Part shown: positions 35,505-46,304 of the stretch, piece by piece
How the letters are laid out: each line of letters starts with the position of its first letter
Numbering within the stretch: the stretch's first letter is position 1
NCBI GenBank assembly: GCA_028023455.1
Contig: JAQFVV010012499.1
Coordinates: 1,928,584 to 1,992,583 of the forward strand
Reading direction: 5' to 3'
DNA length: 64,000 nucleotides
DNA from: Epiperipatus broadwayi
Taxonomy: Eukaryota; Onychophora; Udeonychophora; Euonychophora; Peripatidae
Made by a program: the position numbers and the translations under genes
The notes under the pieces: generated by a model
Database searches by the model: none
What the model saw: only the letters and a program-made list of their open reading frames with translations
What the model was told of the DNA's origin: nothing

Positions 35505-36498
35505 TATATTGATATTATTTGAATAGCATGGCTGAGTTAGCATTACTTTTATTTTATTTAGCTGTAATTAGAAATCAATTAGTGAGTCATATATTTAAGA
35601 TTTGTAGGGCATATTAAATTATTATTTCATCCATCCATGAATCATTTTATTTTGGTAGAAATATAATGAATATTAAACTTTTAGTATAAGTTTATGTTAT
35701 CATGAACAGCATTTTGACTCACAAGGAATATATTATAGTTTGTTTATTTAATTCTTTATCATTTTATTTTATTATAAATGGTTTATATAATAGGCATAGA
35801 TCATTGCTTGTAAGATATCTGGTTTTATTGTTTTATCTTTAATCTATTGCAAATTATGCTTATATTTTTATCAAAAACAAACTTCATTAGCGTAGGAAAA
35901 AAGGGGGAAAAATATTTTAGCATTGTGCGATTAAATGAATTGGCTAATTAAAGTTCAATAGGTAGATTCTGCCAAGTGTTCACTATCTAATAAAGAAAGT
36001 AGAAGAAAAGACAACTTTGTTTTTTAAATGTAAATTAGCTCCAATGTGCTATTAAATAAAGCCTGTGATAATATGGCATTGTTTCTTTATTTTATACTTC
36101 TGAATTTCTCAACTTTTTAATTTTTTAATTCTAATTTTTAGAATAACTTGAAACAATGATTTTACTTATTTTGTATTCGGTCTAAATACTACTTAAATTT
36201 ATGGCAAATTGCAAGAAAGATTATTATCATTGTTTTAGTGAATTACATGTTAGATTGTCATTCATTAATTTATATTCACTTAATTTAGTTTATTATTCTC
36301 ATTTTGTTACAAATGATGCTACAATTCATGGGCATTATTAAATTAGAATTGTTCTTTCTTAGTTCATATCTTTATTTTCTTACAAATGGTGATCTAGAAT
36401 AGAGTATGACCCATATTGTTATTATTATAAATGGCATCCAACCAGCAATTGGGCTATATTTTTATTCAAATTATATTAAATTATCATTTTCCCTTGTT

Positions 36499-36558
36499 AT
36501 CATTTTTATTCTGTTGCAATATATATATATATATATATATATAGCAACAGAATAAAAA

Positions 36559-36562
<4 letters not shown>
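36499..36562. repeat. Perfect 19-bp inverted repeat around (TA)n
   Basis: ATCATTTTTATTCTGTTGC at 36499-36517 and its exact reverse complement at 36544-36562 enclose 26 bases of TA repeat, with more (TA)n outside. Cruciform formation is plausible. Confidence 0.9.
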
Positions 36563-36589
<27 letters not shown>

Positions 36590-36592
<3 letters not shown>

Positions 36593-36920
36593 TTTAACAG
36601 TAAAAGCTGATGAAGATTACCAAATAATTGAAAGCACTACAAAATAATTTAAACTATAATATTGTATTCCCATAAAAATTTATTTAATTATTGTTTATAT
36701 ATATAATATTTTATAATGGATACTGTATTTTGCATTTAATATATATATATATATAAAATATTATGATTCGATGTCTGTATTTTTAAAGCAATATACATAA
36801 TTATATAAGTTTTAGTTGACACAGATTACTGGGATAATCGAAAGTGCTCTTAAGTGGATAAATTTTTTTAATTATTTAGTTACTGTATTTACAAATATTC
36901 AGTTATATATATATATATTG
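36590..36920 (+). repeat. Two diverged ~100-bp segments with hammerhead-like words
   Basis: Segments at about 36590-36700 and 36800-36910 share the order AGATTAC, AATTGAAAG or AATCGAAAG, and a TA tract downstream. The first keeps CTGATGA (about 36608) and GAAA. The second keeps a five-pair stem (GATTA/TAATC) and GAAAGTGCTCTT, which could give the short stem III, but has lost CTGANGA. Neither is a complete ribozyme; they may be relics. Confidence 0.35.
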
Positions 36921-37079
36921 TAATTCAAAGTCTATGTCACAATCGGTCAAAAGCAAATGATGATGGAATGGGACAAGTACATTTATGTGGAATGCATTTG
37001 AGATTAAATGTGAATTTGGAAAAATAAGCTAAAATAATTTGCCCAAGATATTTGTAGTTGCTAATTTCTTATTAATTTC

Positions 37080-38800
37080 TTCTAAAACAATCCATTGAAC
37101 ATTACTTTAGTCATTTTAGCAATTACCTTTATTCCTACTTTCTTATTGTCATATGATAACTCTTGTAAAATTGCCTGATGTTCTGAAGCATTATTTTTGA
37201 AAACAATTACATCATCTGCAAAATCTCATTTACTTTAGATTCTATTAGTTTCCCGTTTTAATACATAAAATTGTTCTTGTAAAACAGCAGTAAAGAAATT
37301 TGGAGATTGGAATCATCCTATATTACACCCTCTTCAATATTAATTTTCCTAGTCTCGCTATGTAATCTAATCACAACTCTTGAGTTTTGATAATTATTCT
37401 TCGAAGTATGACAATATCCAGGGTCTGTATCTTGGTGCTTATAGAATGAAATGCTTTTTCATAATCTATAAATCTAAAACATAATATCAACTTATATTCA
37501 TTGGTCCTTTTTATAATTTCCTTCAATACTTGAATGTCATCCACTGTGTTAAAACCATTTTTAAATCCAGCTACTTCTTTTAATTTATTAAAATCTAAAG
37601 TTCACTGTAGATAAGTTGTGACTATCTTGATAAAAAATTTTGTAGAAAACTGATAAAACACTGATAGGTCTGTATTATCTATTATCTTTTTATCATCTTT
37701 TTTATATGTTAATACTATTAGTACATACTCTCAATAATTTGGTACATCTTTATCAATTATACATTTCGTATGTAATTTGTTTCATCTACTTCTTATAAGA
37801 TAACTATTATTCTATCATTATCTCAACCTTTTTCTTTCTTCATAGATTTAATTGCATTTTTTTATTTCTTCATTTAAAATTTTGGGCAATTCCAAAGATG
37901 CAGATATATTTCCAGGAGATACTTTTTCTTTTTCTTTATTACTATATAATTCTTTATAAAACTCTTAGAAACATATCATGGTTTATTTATTTTGTAAATA
38001 ATAGTTCAATCATATTGTAACAACATGTTTCCTTTCAATACTAAGTCTGTTATATTCTTTTGATATATTTATTTTATTCTGTACATTTCATTGCTAATTC
38101 ACAATTAAATTATCACATGTTGTTATTAACTCCTTTTTTGCACATTTTACAAAATTCTAGATAGTAAATATTTCTTAATGTATCATTTTTACATATTTTC
38201 ATATTTATTATCTTCTTCATAAATTGTTTTGCCTCAGTAAAAAATCATACTGATTAATTGCTGTTTTTTTACCAGCTAACATTAATTGCACTTAATAATG
38301 TATCAGTAACATTTCTGTTGAATTAATTCAAGTCTGAACCATCTTTAAAATTTATTACTATTTTAAACAAATTCACAAGTTCTGATTTATATTCATTTCA
38401 ATTTTTTTTAAGATTAGGAATATAATCTGTAAATACTGTTTTTTCTTAATAATTTTTGTCTCTCTAGTTTTGCATTGACATGTATCTTACATCACAAAAA
38501 CTGTTGAGCACTTCCTATGCTGAATTTATTAAGAATATCACAATCTTGAAATATATATTTTCTCTTAATAAAAATATAATCCAATTCTGCTTTATATTCA
38601 TGTTCACTTTTCCTCAAAGAAAGAATTCATAATAAAAAGGTTTTTTTTTTTCCTGTGAACTCCATTAGTCTGTTTACTCGCTTATTTCTATCATCATAAT
38701 AAAATTTACTCAGAACACTTTTATCTTTCAATCATCTACTAATTTTAACATTAAAATCTCCCATGACAATTTTAAAATGTGGTTAGTCTGACAAAAATCT
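37080..38800 (-). pseudogene. Decayed RTE-type LINE (endonuclease to reverse transcriptase)
   Basis: Reading the minus strand across frames gives the order expected for an RTE LINE. An AP-endonuclease word, MGDFNVK, lies at about 38745-38770, with RNKRVNRLMEF downstream of it. The reverse transcriptase has GFKNGFNTVDDIQVLKEII at about 37510-37570, catalytic motif A as FIDYEKAFHS at about 37450-37485 and FADDVIV at about 37205-37225. Many stops and shifts interrupt the frame. RTE proteins combine an APE endonuclease with reverse transcriptase for target-primed integration. No intact end is visible. Confidence 0.75.
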
Positions 38801-38850
38801 TTTGTATATCCATATAAATCTCGACTATTTCTTCACTAAAATGAGAACTG

Positions 38851-38945
38851 TTTTTTTTTTTTTTTTTTTTTCATATGTCATAGCATCGGCCGGGACGCGA
38901 ACCCACAACCGTCTGCAACCAACTACTTGCTTGTACTGTCTGCAT
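38851..38945 (-). mobile_element. tRNA-related SINE, copy 1 (poly-T side left)
   Basis: On the minus strand this reads ...GTGGGTTCGCGTCCCGGCCGATGC, then TATGACATATG and a ~20-base A tail. GGTTCGCGTCCC resembles the B box of a tRNA promoter. The 5' part is shorter than in the copy at 40561. A 67-residue plus-strand frame crossing it is a shadow. Confidence 0.75.
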
Positions 38946-40560
38946 TTGGTATCTTCCATTAATTTGAACAACTACTCATGTCATCCTGTCTTATATGCCA
39001 TCTAACACCATAATGTTGATCTATTTTTTATTTATAAAGAATACTACTCCTTTAGTGATTCTAATATTTGTTCTTTATAATATAGTAATTGTTCATTTTT
39101 TTAAATCCATTGTCCCATCACCTTTTCTTATACCTTCACAAAGTCCTACAATGTTCCATTCAATGTTGGACAGTTCTTCCATATTCTTGCAATTTTCCTT
39201 CGTTTGCAAGTGATCTGCAGTTGTAAATAAATAGATAGAAGATCGTCATCAAATGTCAGCCTAGATCTGCACTAAAGAGCTTCTTAGCAATCTTTCTTTG
39301 GCCACCAGTTGCTGCTTTTCTAGTGAATTTGTAGCTTCATGTGAATAAGGTCAATAAATTGTTTTTGTCTGTTATGATTAAATATTTTTTTCAAAAAGGT
39401 TCATTCACACAGACATTTATTTTGCCTTCAAAGAAACAATGATATTTCCTTAAAGAAATATCAGGTAACTGAGAATAAAGATCATAATGTTTCTTGATCT
39501 TTAATTCATAAATAAAAAACCAATAAACTCACCACCCTGGCTGATGCAAGATTGGTGAACAGCCCATCAATGTTCATACAATATAAGAACAATCATATAA
39601 TATAACTGCAACAACAAGAAAATAGGAAGTGGGCATTTGAATTTGCTCTGCTCAGTTTGTTTAAAGTCTCAAAAAGAAATCAAAGCATCTCTTTTCATTT
39701 AACAGAAAATTTCTATCTATAGCCACATAAATACATTTTGATATATATGGAATTTATCGTTCAAAATAATAAGGGGGGGGGGGGTTAATGGCGTTGTTCA
39801 TTTTGTATTGATCATGAAATTTTAAACCGATTATAAAGAGAATAGAAAAAAAAAGAAAATATGCATTGGTTTAGAATTTAGAATAAAAATGACATTATTC
39901 AAAAAAAAAAAAAAACATGAAAGAAACTTCTTTTTAATAAAAGAAATTCAAAGTAAATTAAAATTGATTATAAGTTTAATATATAAGGAAATAGACTACT
40001 AAAAATCGTATTTATTTGGATCATATAAATAATTCAACAAATACTCTGTTGATATATTAAGTCAGTACATAGGTAATTTACTTTCATGGTTATGAGGATT
40101 CAGACAAAAAGTATTATCACTGGATAATATGATTGCAATTTGAATGTCCAATTCTTAATTGATTAAATTGTATCAATAAAACCTCATCAGCTATTTAAAT
40201 TTAACTCAAAATTTAAAATTAAGTAATTGATATATATATATCACAAAGAAAAAGCTGAAAAATTGACTTTCCTTATAAATAAATAGAAATCTTTTTAATT
40301 TCTCTCTAAGGTTTTAAACAAATTGAGTAAGACAAATTTCTAATGTTATTTCCATATCTTTCTGCCTTTGCAGTTCTCCTTTTTAGATGACTATTCATAC
40401 ATACTGAAGGGCTGCTCACGACCTCTTATTGACATTTAACTCTTAACATTAAGATTTTAAAACAGCATGATATTCCTCTTTGAGTATTTGATAATTCTAA
40501 ACTGAAACATCAGTTAAATTTTCTTGAAAGTTGGCTGAATGTGCATATAAATTATTTTTT
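38946..40560. other. A+T-rich DNA without recognised gene
   Basis: A run of twelve G residues stands at 39773-39784, striking in this A+T-rich context. There are long A runs near 39900. The rest is unassigned, possibly including further LINE debris. Confidence 0.4.
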
Positions 40561-40668
40561 TTAGCCGATAGGTCATCGCAACCGCCTTGCAAGCAGTAGT
40601 TAGTTGCAGAGGGCTGTGGGTTCGCGTTCCGGCCGATGCTATGACATATGGAAAAAAATATATTTTTT
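40561..40668 (+). mobile_element. tRNA-related SINE, copy 2
   Basis: Beginning TAGCCGATAGGTCATCGC and containing TGGGTTCGCGTTCCGGCC (B-box-like), it ends TGCTATGACATATGG followed by an A-rich tail. It shares the last ~70 bases with the copy at 38.9 kb in the opposite orientation. The 5' part resembles a tRNA (A-box region and a possible anticodon arm), but the tRNA species is not assignable by eye. Confidence 0.75.
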
Positions 40669-41699
40669 TTAATTAGATGTTTTCATTTATAACAGATATA
40701 ATCAAATTACAGTCCTTATTTCCAGGAAATTATAAAGTCATAAGCCAAGAAAGTAGTTGGAGACAAAAGAGAAAGATTTTTAAAATCCCCTGGTTGCACA
40801 ACTAGCTATTTAATAATGCCATTCAATAGTTCAGATCCTTTTCAAGAGATAATTACTTTTATTGAAACCAGAACTATATAAAGTAAATAGATCAATGTTG
40901 ACATTTGTAACGTTGAAAAAAAAATAGCACAAATGGAGTAGGATCCATTATAAATAAAAATTAAAAGAACTTTCAATTTAATAATGCAATGATCATGCAG
41001 ATAACATTTTAAAGGTGTCATAAGTGATGCTAATTCTAGATAAATTAAACGGTAGAATGAAAATGCTGATTCAACAGAGGAAGGGGTAATCATTTAGTGA
41101 AATATTAGATAATTTTTATAAAACTAGAGACAAAAACCTTTTAAAAAGGCAGTATTAACAGTTGACATTGCTAATCCTCAAAAAAATCGAATGAATTTAA
41201 AAATGGAACTTATTAATTATTTTAAAATATTAGTAGACTGAATAATTTTCATATTTAATTGATACTCTACTAAGATTGGAAAACACAAAACAGCAATTTA
41301 CTAGCAAATGTTCAAATTAAACAAGAGAATATATAAATTAAAAAAAAAATGAAAGTATGAAGTAAAATGAATTGAATATACAGAATTTGGTAAAGTATAT
41401 ATTTAAAAAAGTTAATAATAATATAAGAAAATATAACTATAAACTGGAAATGAAAGCTATAGATGAGAATAAATGTTTCAAGAGTATAAAAACAAATCTT
41501 TAATATTAGAAGCAAACTCATTATGTAATAAGAAGAAATATGGTGTTATTATTAAAAAGAGAGATGACATAATGAAAATGTATAGAAGAGAATTATAAAA
41601 AACTTGTAGAATAATTAAAATTATGCTAACAAATTAACAACTTCAATTACTGCAACTTCTGATGTGTTAAACATTTTAAAATGAAAGTATGAGATATGC

Positions 41700-43020
41700 A
41701 GTTTACTCTATGAAGAAAAAAAAACTTCTCTGAGAAATGACAGAATTATTATTGATATCGCAAAAGAAGCAGATGATAAAATAAAATAAAAATTCTAAAT
41801 GACAACAAATTCACAGCATTTTAAAAATACAATAATAATAGAGAAGTTTAAAAAAGAAGATAAATAAGATATTACAAATTAAAATCTGTCAGCTTTCTTC
41901 TAGTTCCAAATGAAATCTTTATCAACATAATTATAACTTGTGAACAACAAATTTTGGATTCAAATCAATTCAAAAAACCAATATAAATTAAAAATGGTTT
42001 TAGAACAGTTGGTCATTTGGAATTCTTATAAGAAATTATAGAAATATCAATAAAATATGATTTGTCATTATGTTTTGGATTTCCAGATTATAAAAAGACA
42101 TTTCATTCTACAAGCATTTCTACAGTGATTTAAGCATTGGATGATTAAGATAGAGATTTAAAACAACAGCAATGTTTACATTATATGGGTGATACTCAAA
42201 TTAACAGTGACAAGGTATACAACAGGCTGATTCCATATCTCTAAACTTTTTATAGCAGTGTTACAAAAAGAATTTTGTAGGATAAATTTAAGAACAGTAA
42301 AAGTCGAAATTATTTAAGCTATATATATTTGTTGCATTATTATTTTTTTTTTTCAAAAAATGCTTTAGAATTATAACAAATGCTGCAAGAGTTATCAAAA
42401 GAAAGTAAAAATGCAACACTGAAAATAAATCCTAAAAAGGCAAAAGGAGTGTTTATGTTTTCTCAGAATTAAATAAAAATTGACAATCATGAATTAGGTG
42501 AAGTTATTCATTACAAAATAAGGTTGAAAGATTGTAATTCACACATAGAATTAAACTAGATGGATCCTGTATATTTAAAAATGAGACTTTAATCACTGTC
42601 TTAGAATTTGAGGCTTGGACACTTACAGAAAAACAATGCAGAGACGTCAGATCATTAAATAAAGTATGGAGAGATATATATTGGCAATAATAGCAAGGGT
42701 CTAAAATAAAATGGTTGGATGAGAGTACAAATTAAGTATCACTGATATCATTGAAAAAATTAAAAAACTGACATGGCGCTGGACTGAATATATTTCGGAA
42801 ATAGATGATAATAGATAGATAACAGATGACCTAAGCTGGATCCTGAGAGATCATACAAGACCTAGAAAAAGACCGCATGTGAGATGTACAAATGAAATAA
42901 AAAAGATTGATGATATAATGTAGAGAAAAACAGCTATGGATCCAAAACATTGGATTCAACTTGAGAGATATTTATTCTGCATTGGATCGATAATTGTTAA
43001 AAATTGTGAAGATAATAATT
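41700..43020 (+). pseudogene. Decayed RTE-type LINE (reverse transcriptase and C-terminus)
   Basis: In broken plus-strand frames the order is: NGFRTVGHLEFL (about 41995-42035), catalytic motif A as FPDYKKTFHS (about 42079-42108), then a C-terminal stretch with KINPKKAKG (about 42430), LTWRWTEYISEIDDNR (about 42765-42815), RPRKRPHVR (about 42860-42885) and a KHWIQLERY tail (about 42945-42975). This tail, a W-R-W/H-I/D-R-W-like block followed by an RP-rich stretch and a W-x-Q block, is typical of RTE LINEs. The FADD block is not recognisable. The 3' end runs into (TA)n at about 43046. Confidence 0.75.
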
Positions 43021-43042
43021 ACCAAAATAAATCTATCCTCTG

Positions 43043-43045
<3 letters not shown>

Positions 43046-43072
<27 letters not shown>
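43046..43072. repeat. (TA)n tract at RTE 3' end
   Basis: TA units follow the RTE coding tail. Further shorter TA tracts occur to 43120. Confidence 0.95.
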
Positions 43073-43076
<4 letters not shown>

Positions 43077-43129
43077 TAATATATATATTTTTTAATATAT
43101 ATATATATATTAGTAATTTATTCCTATTT

Positions 43130-44184
43130 TTTAATAAAAAGTTTTTACCGTTTTGATATAAAATTATATATATATAAGTTATTACAACTACTTGTTTGTT
43201 AACTGAATATTATTAACAAAAATAAAAAAATACATAAAAAAGACAGTTTTATTTTTAAAAAAACTAATATTTGTGAATAAACAAAGTTACATATTTACTT
43301 GAAGAAAGACACTTTACCTAAAATAAAACAAAAAAAAAAAAATATTGCTTAATAATAAATTCAATATTAGTTTATAAAAGTGTTTTCCTTAAAAGAAATA
43401 TATTGATTATCATTATTTGATGGTGTAAATAATATAAATTTAATATATAAAAAAAGAAATAAAATAAAATTTTAACAAATCATTGATAAATATATGACTA
43501 GAGGGCAACAAGGGCAAAAGTCGAAATAATAAAAAGTGGATGAATAATTTGAAAAATCATTTAATTTAAATAATTAGATTGCAAAAAATCAGCTGAAAAA
43601 TATTATGAATAAAAGAAAAACAAAAACTCACTAAATTAAACAAAGATGATTGCAATAAAATGAGGCATATGTCATTATTTTCATATTAAATATACAATAT
43701 ACAAATTAAAGGCTTGATTCACCAAAAATTAATTTTCCATCAAACAAGAGAAAAAATATCAAAAATCTTGATCTCTCTATAATCATTACTAGATATCTAT
43801 TGAAAAGTATAGTCATTATAAGCCCAGACGAGCTCCATGCGATCAACTTAAAAAGTAGAAGTTCCTGTTTGAATGTCAACTTCATACTCAACACTGAACA
43901 TTATATGATCTACAAAAATTATGATTAGATTATTTTTATTATTCCATAAAATAAAATAAGATAAATATGAGTTTTACAACGATTACATAAACTAATATTC
44001 TAACACAAATATGTTAACTATATTATATATTATTCCTTTAAAATGAAAAATAACCAACTTAAAACAAAATTGAAATAGACAACCCACTATAAATAAAAAC
44101 ATTATTTAATACATCAATATGGCTTCCATTCTTATTAATGGAAACTTGTCAAGATGTTTCTTTTTACACAATAATATGTGATAA
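43130..44184. other. A+T-rich DNA, nothing recognisable
   Basis: No protein-like frame was found. At its right end, ATAATATGTGATAA (44171-44184) is the left half of a probable target duplication for the neighbouring PLE. Confidence 0.45.
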
Positions 44185-45796
44185 ATTGTTTTTCTCTTCA
44201 CTAGTAAAATTGTAATTATAAGTATGCGACTTTTTTTTTTTTCGCATTAAATAGTGAAGCTATAATTTTACTCTAATTTATAATAGCTTTGCTAAGCGCT
44301 TTCGAGATTTCATGTTTGAATCTCATACTCATAGCTTTGTAACTAACGATTGTTATGATTATGCAAATGCGTTTGAATTTTTAATTAGTCCATTGTTTAG
44401 AGAGAGCAAAACATGCCTCTCTTCTATTAATGGCATTAATGTCATTTGCTATATAGAAAGCTTCTTTAACTTTTCTTTTGGCATCATTTTTTTCTGTACA
44501 AATTATTTGGGCAGAACTAGGTTCAAATACATGGCCTGTAGCTGCTTGGTGGTCCCAGAATACTGATGATCCTTCATTTTTCTTTTTGACCCTATTGTAG
44601 ACATACCTATGTTGATAAATTCTTGTGTTCGGTTAGCCCGAGTTTCACCATAATATGATGCATGGCAGCCTAATTGAGGGCATGCCATTTTATAGACCAC
44701 ATGAGGGGCTTGATCTCTATCTGTTTTATCTTTAGCATTATTTATCAGCCGGTTAGTGTTGGGAGGTGTCCTGAAACTAAATTTAAAATTGTTAGCCAAT
44801 GTTTTTGCAATATTTGGTGTTACATTAGGTACAGAAGGATTTGTTAGGTATTTCATATTGTCTTTAGGCAATTTATTTCTTAGTTTTCTATAAAATATTT
44901 TTATTTTCTGATTGATTGTATTAGGTTTGAAGCCTATGTTAGTCATTTCCTTTGTATATTTGTCTATATTGTTTTTCCTATCCACTATATATTTACATAA
45001 TTGATGATTTCTAAAAAGTAACACATTCATACCTGCCCATTTAAATGTGTTGGGGGTGTTAGATTTTGGACTTGTGTAACCTCGTATGTGCAGTGCTTTA
45101 ATCATCATTTTATAATCCAAGTGTGTATTCTCTCTTTTTATTAACAAGTCTAGGTATTTTATTTGTTGTTCCTTGTTTTCTTCTGTTCTACTAAGGGTTA
45201 ATCCTGAGATGGCTTGAAATTCATTTTGTATGTTAATAGTGGATGAAGGTTGTGCTACAATAAAAATATCATCAACACATCGAGAGTATATGAAAGTTGG
45301 ATCCGTTGTGACATATTTTGGAAGAATTTGGTTCTCATAATGGTTTATGACAACCCTAGCAACAACTCCACTCATAGGCAGTCCTATGGGCCAACCATCA
45401 TTCATCACATACCATTTGTTTTCAAATTTAGCAACTATGTTGTTATCCAGCTTCAAAAATTCTATTATAAAATCAATTTGATTTTTTGGATAATTTTTCT
45501 TAATTAATTCATCTTGTACAAAAAAAAATGATGCCAAAAGAAAAGTTAGAGAAGTTTTCTATATAGCAAATAACATTAATGCCATTAATAGAAGAGAGGC
45601 ATGTTTTGCTCTCTCTAAACAATGGACTAATTAAAAATTCAAACGCATTTGCATAATCATAACAATCGTTAGTTACAAAGCTATGAGTATGAGATTCAAA
45701 CATGAAATCTCGAAAGCACTTAGCAATGCTATTATAAATTAGAGTAAAATTATAGCTTCACTATTTAATGTGAAAAAAAAAAGTTGCATACTTATA
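44185..45796 (-). mobile_element. Penelope-like element PLE-2 with inverted terminal repeats
   Basis: Inverted repeats of ~284 bp (44218-44501 and 45513-45795) enclose a long PLE frame on the minus strand. A 14-bp direct repeat, ATAATATGTGATAA, lies at 44171-44184 and 45797-45810, a good candidate target duplication. About 33 extra bases lie outside the left repeat. The arms are nearly identical and carry the same 57-60-residue open frame (MFESHTHSF...), duplicated in mirror image; its coding status is doubtful. Confidence 0.85.
44503..45537 (-). CDS. PLE reverse transcriptase (C-terminal half) with GIY-YIG domain
   Basis: The 344-residue frame is open throughout. Its first ~8 residues come from the inverted repeat, so the true N-terminus is missing: the fingers and catalytic motif A of the reverse transcriptase are absent. 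What remains begins just before motif B (PIGLPMSGVVARVVI, about residues 50-64) and continues with the catalytic block YSRCVDDIF (about 84-92; a CVDD variant of YxDD), KYLDLLI (about 126-132), a basic linker and TNRLINNAKDK. It ends in a GIY-YIG nuclease start (VVYKMAC ... ASYYGETR, about residues 280-300), whose C-terminal half is replaced by unrelated sequence. PLE proteins copy their RNA at a nick made by the GIY-YIG domain. Without its N-terminus this copy cannot be active, yet the open frame implies it is young. Confidence 0.85.
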   Translation of the reverse strand: MASFFFVQDELIKKNYPKNQIDFIIEFLKLDNNIVAKFENKWYVMNDGWPIGLPMSGVVARVVINHYENQILPKYVTTDPTFIYSRCVDDIFIVAQPSSTINIQNEFQAISGLTLSRTEENKEQQIKYLDLLIKRENTHLDYKMMIKALHIRGYTSPKSNTPNTFKWAGMNVLLFRNHQLCKYIVDRKNNIDKYTKEMTNIGFKPNTINQKIKIFYRKLRNKLPKDNMKYLTNPSVPNVTPNIAKTLANNFKFSFRTPPNTNRLINNAKDKTDRDQAPHVVYKMACPQLGCHASYYGETRANRTQEFINIGMSTIGSKRKMKDHQYSGTTKQLQAMYLNLVLPK

Positions 45797-45811
45797 ATAA
45801 TATGTGATAAG

Positions 45812-46300
45812 ATGCACTGTTCTTTATCCTTTTACAAAGTCAGGAATCTCTCAGCCACTATGTCCAGGGAAACTTATTAGCCATCTTACCTTCCCTTTCC
45901 ATTTCCCACCTAAGTTTTTCCATATTCTTCTCTATATTGCTCCATCCCATCTCCACAACATAACCTTTGTCAACTCTATGGCCTTTATATCTAAATCCAT
46001 TTATCTTTTTTAAACCCAACCTCAAAACCAAGAACCCACTTTTTGCATAATCACTTTGTTATATTTACTCTCCCACAACTTCATTATTTGTACTCTTTCT
46101 GCTTGCAGGCACTATATTTAATTAACAGATGCCTAATATTTTCTATGGCTTCCTTACATAATTTGCAGATTAAATCACACATATTTTTTGATTCATGTGA
46201 ATATTCCCTTGTTTCTAAAGATCCTGTTTGAGCCTTAAATAATAAATTACTTTTGTTGATATTATCTTAAATTAATTTGCACCGAATATTCTGTTTATAT
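45812..46300 (-). pseudogene. LINE-3, C-terminal zinc-finger part (interrupted by PLE-1)
   Basis: On the minus strand, AQTGSLETREYSH followed by a CCHC-type block (CKLC ... HLL ... C, about 46110-46230) matches the end of many non-LTR reverse transcriptases of the CR1/L2-like groups. It continues the frame that ends at 48320 on the other side of PLE-1. The rest, to 45812, is a poorly preserved tail. The 60-70-residue plus-strand frames here are shadows. Confidence 0.6.
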
Positions 46301-46304
46301 ATAA

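Larger units (their letters stand above)
33035..36245. repeat. Large, diverged 3.2-kb inverted repeat
   Basis: The left arm (about 33035-33985) and right arm (about 34325-36245) align as reverse complements over most of their length. Anchors include ATGATCTATGCCTATTATAT (33372 versus about 35790), AATTTAATATGCCCTAC (33532 versus about 35610), ATGATAGATTCCTA (33838 versus about 34455) and TCTTCTT/CAGTTTAATGAA (33898 versus about 34395). Arms differ at perhaps one base in six or seven, so the palindrome is old. The right arm carries two extra segments (34646-35504 and roughly 35857-36130) and the left arm one (33123-33275); the opposite arm shows the uninterrupted state in each case. Confidence 0.8.

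Noticed and set aside
40561-40668. Functional tRNA gene
   Set aside because: The B box is followed by a SINE tail and poly-A, the cloverleaf is incomplete, and a second copy shares the same tail.
44312-45703. MFESHTHSF... frame as a conserved PLE protein
   Set aside because: It occurs in both inverted arms simply because the arms are copies of each other; no outside support for coding.
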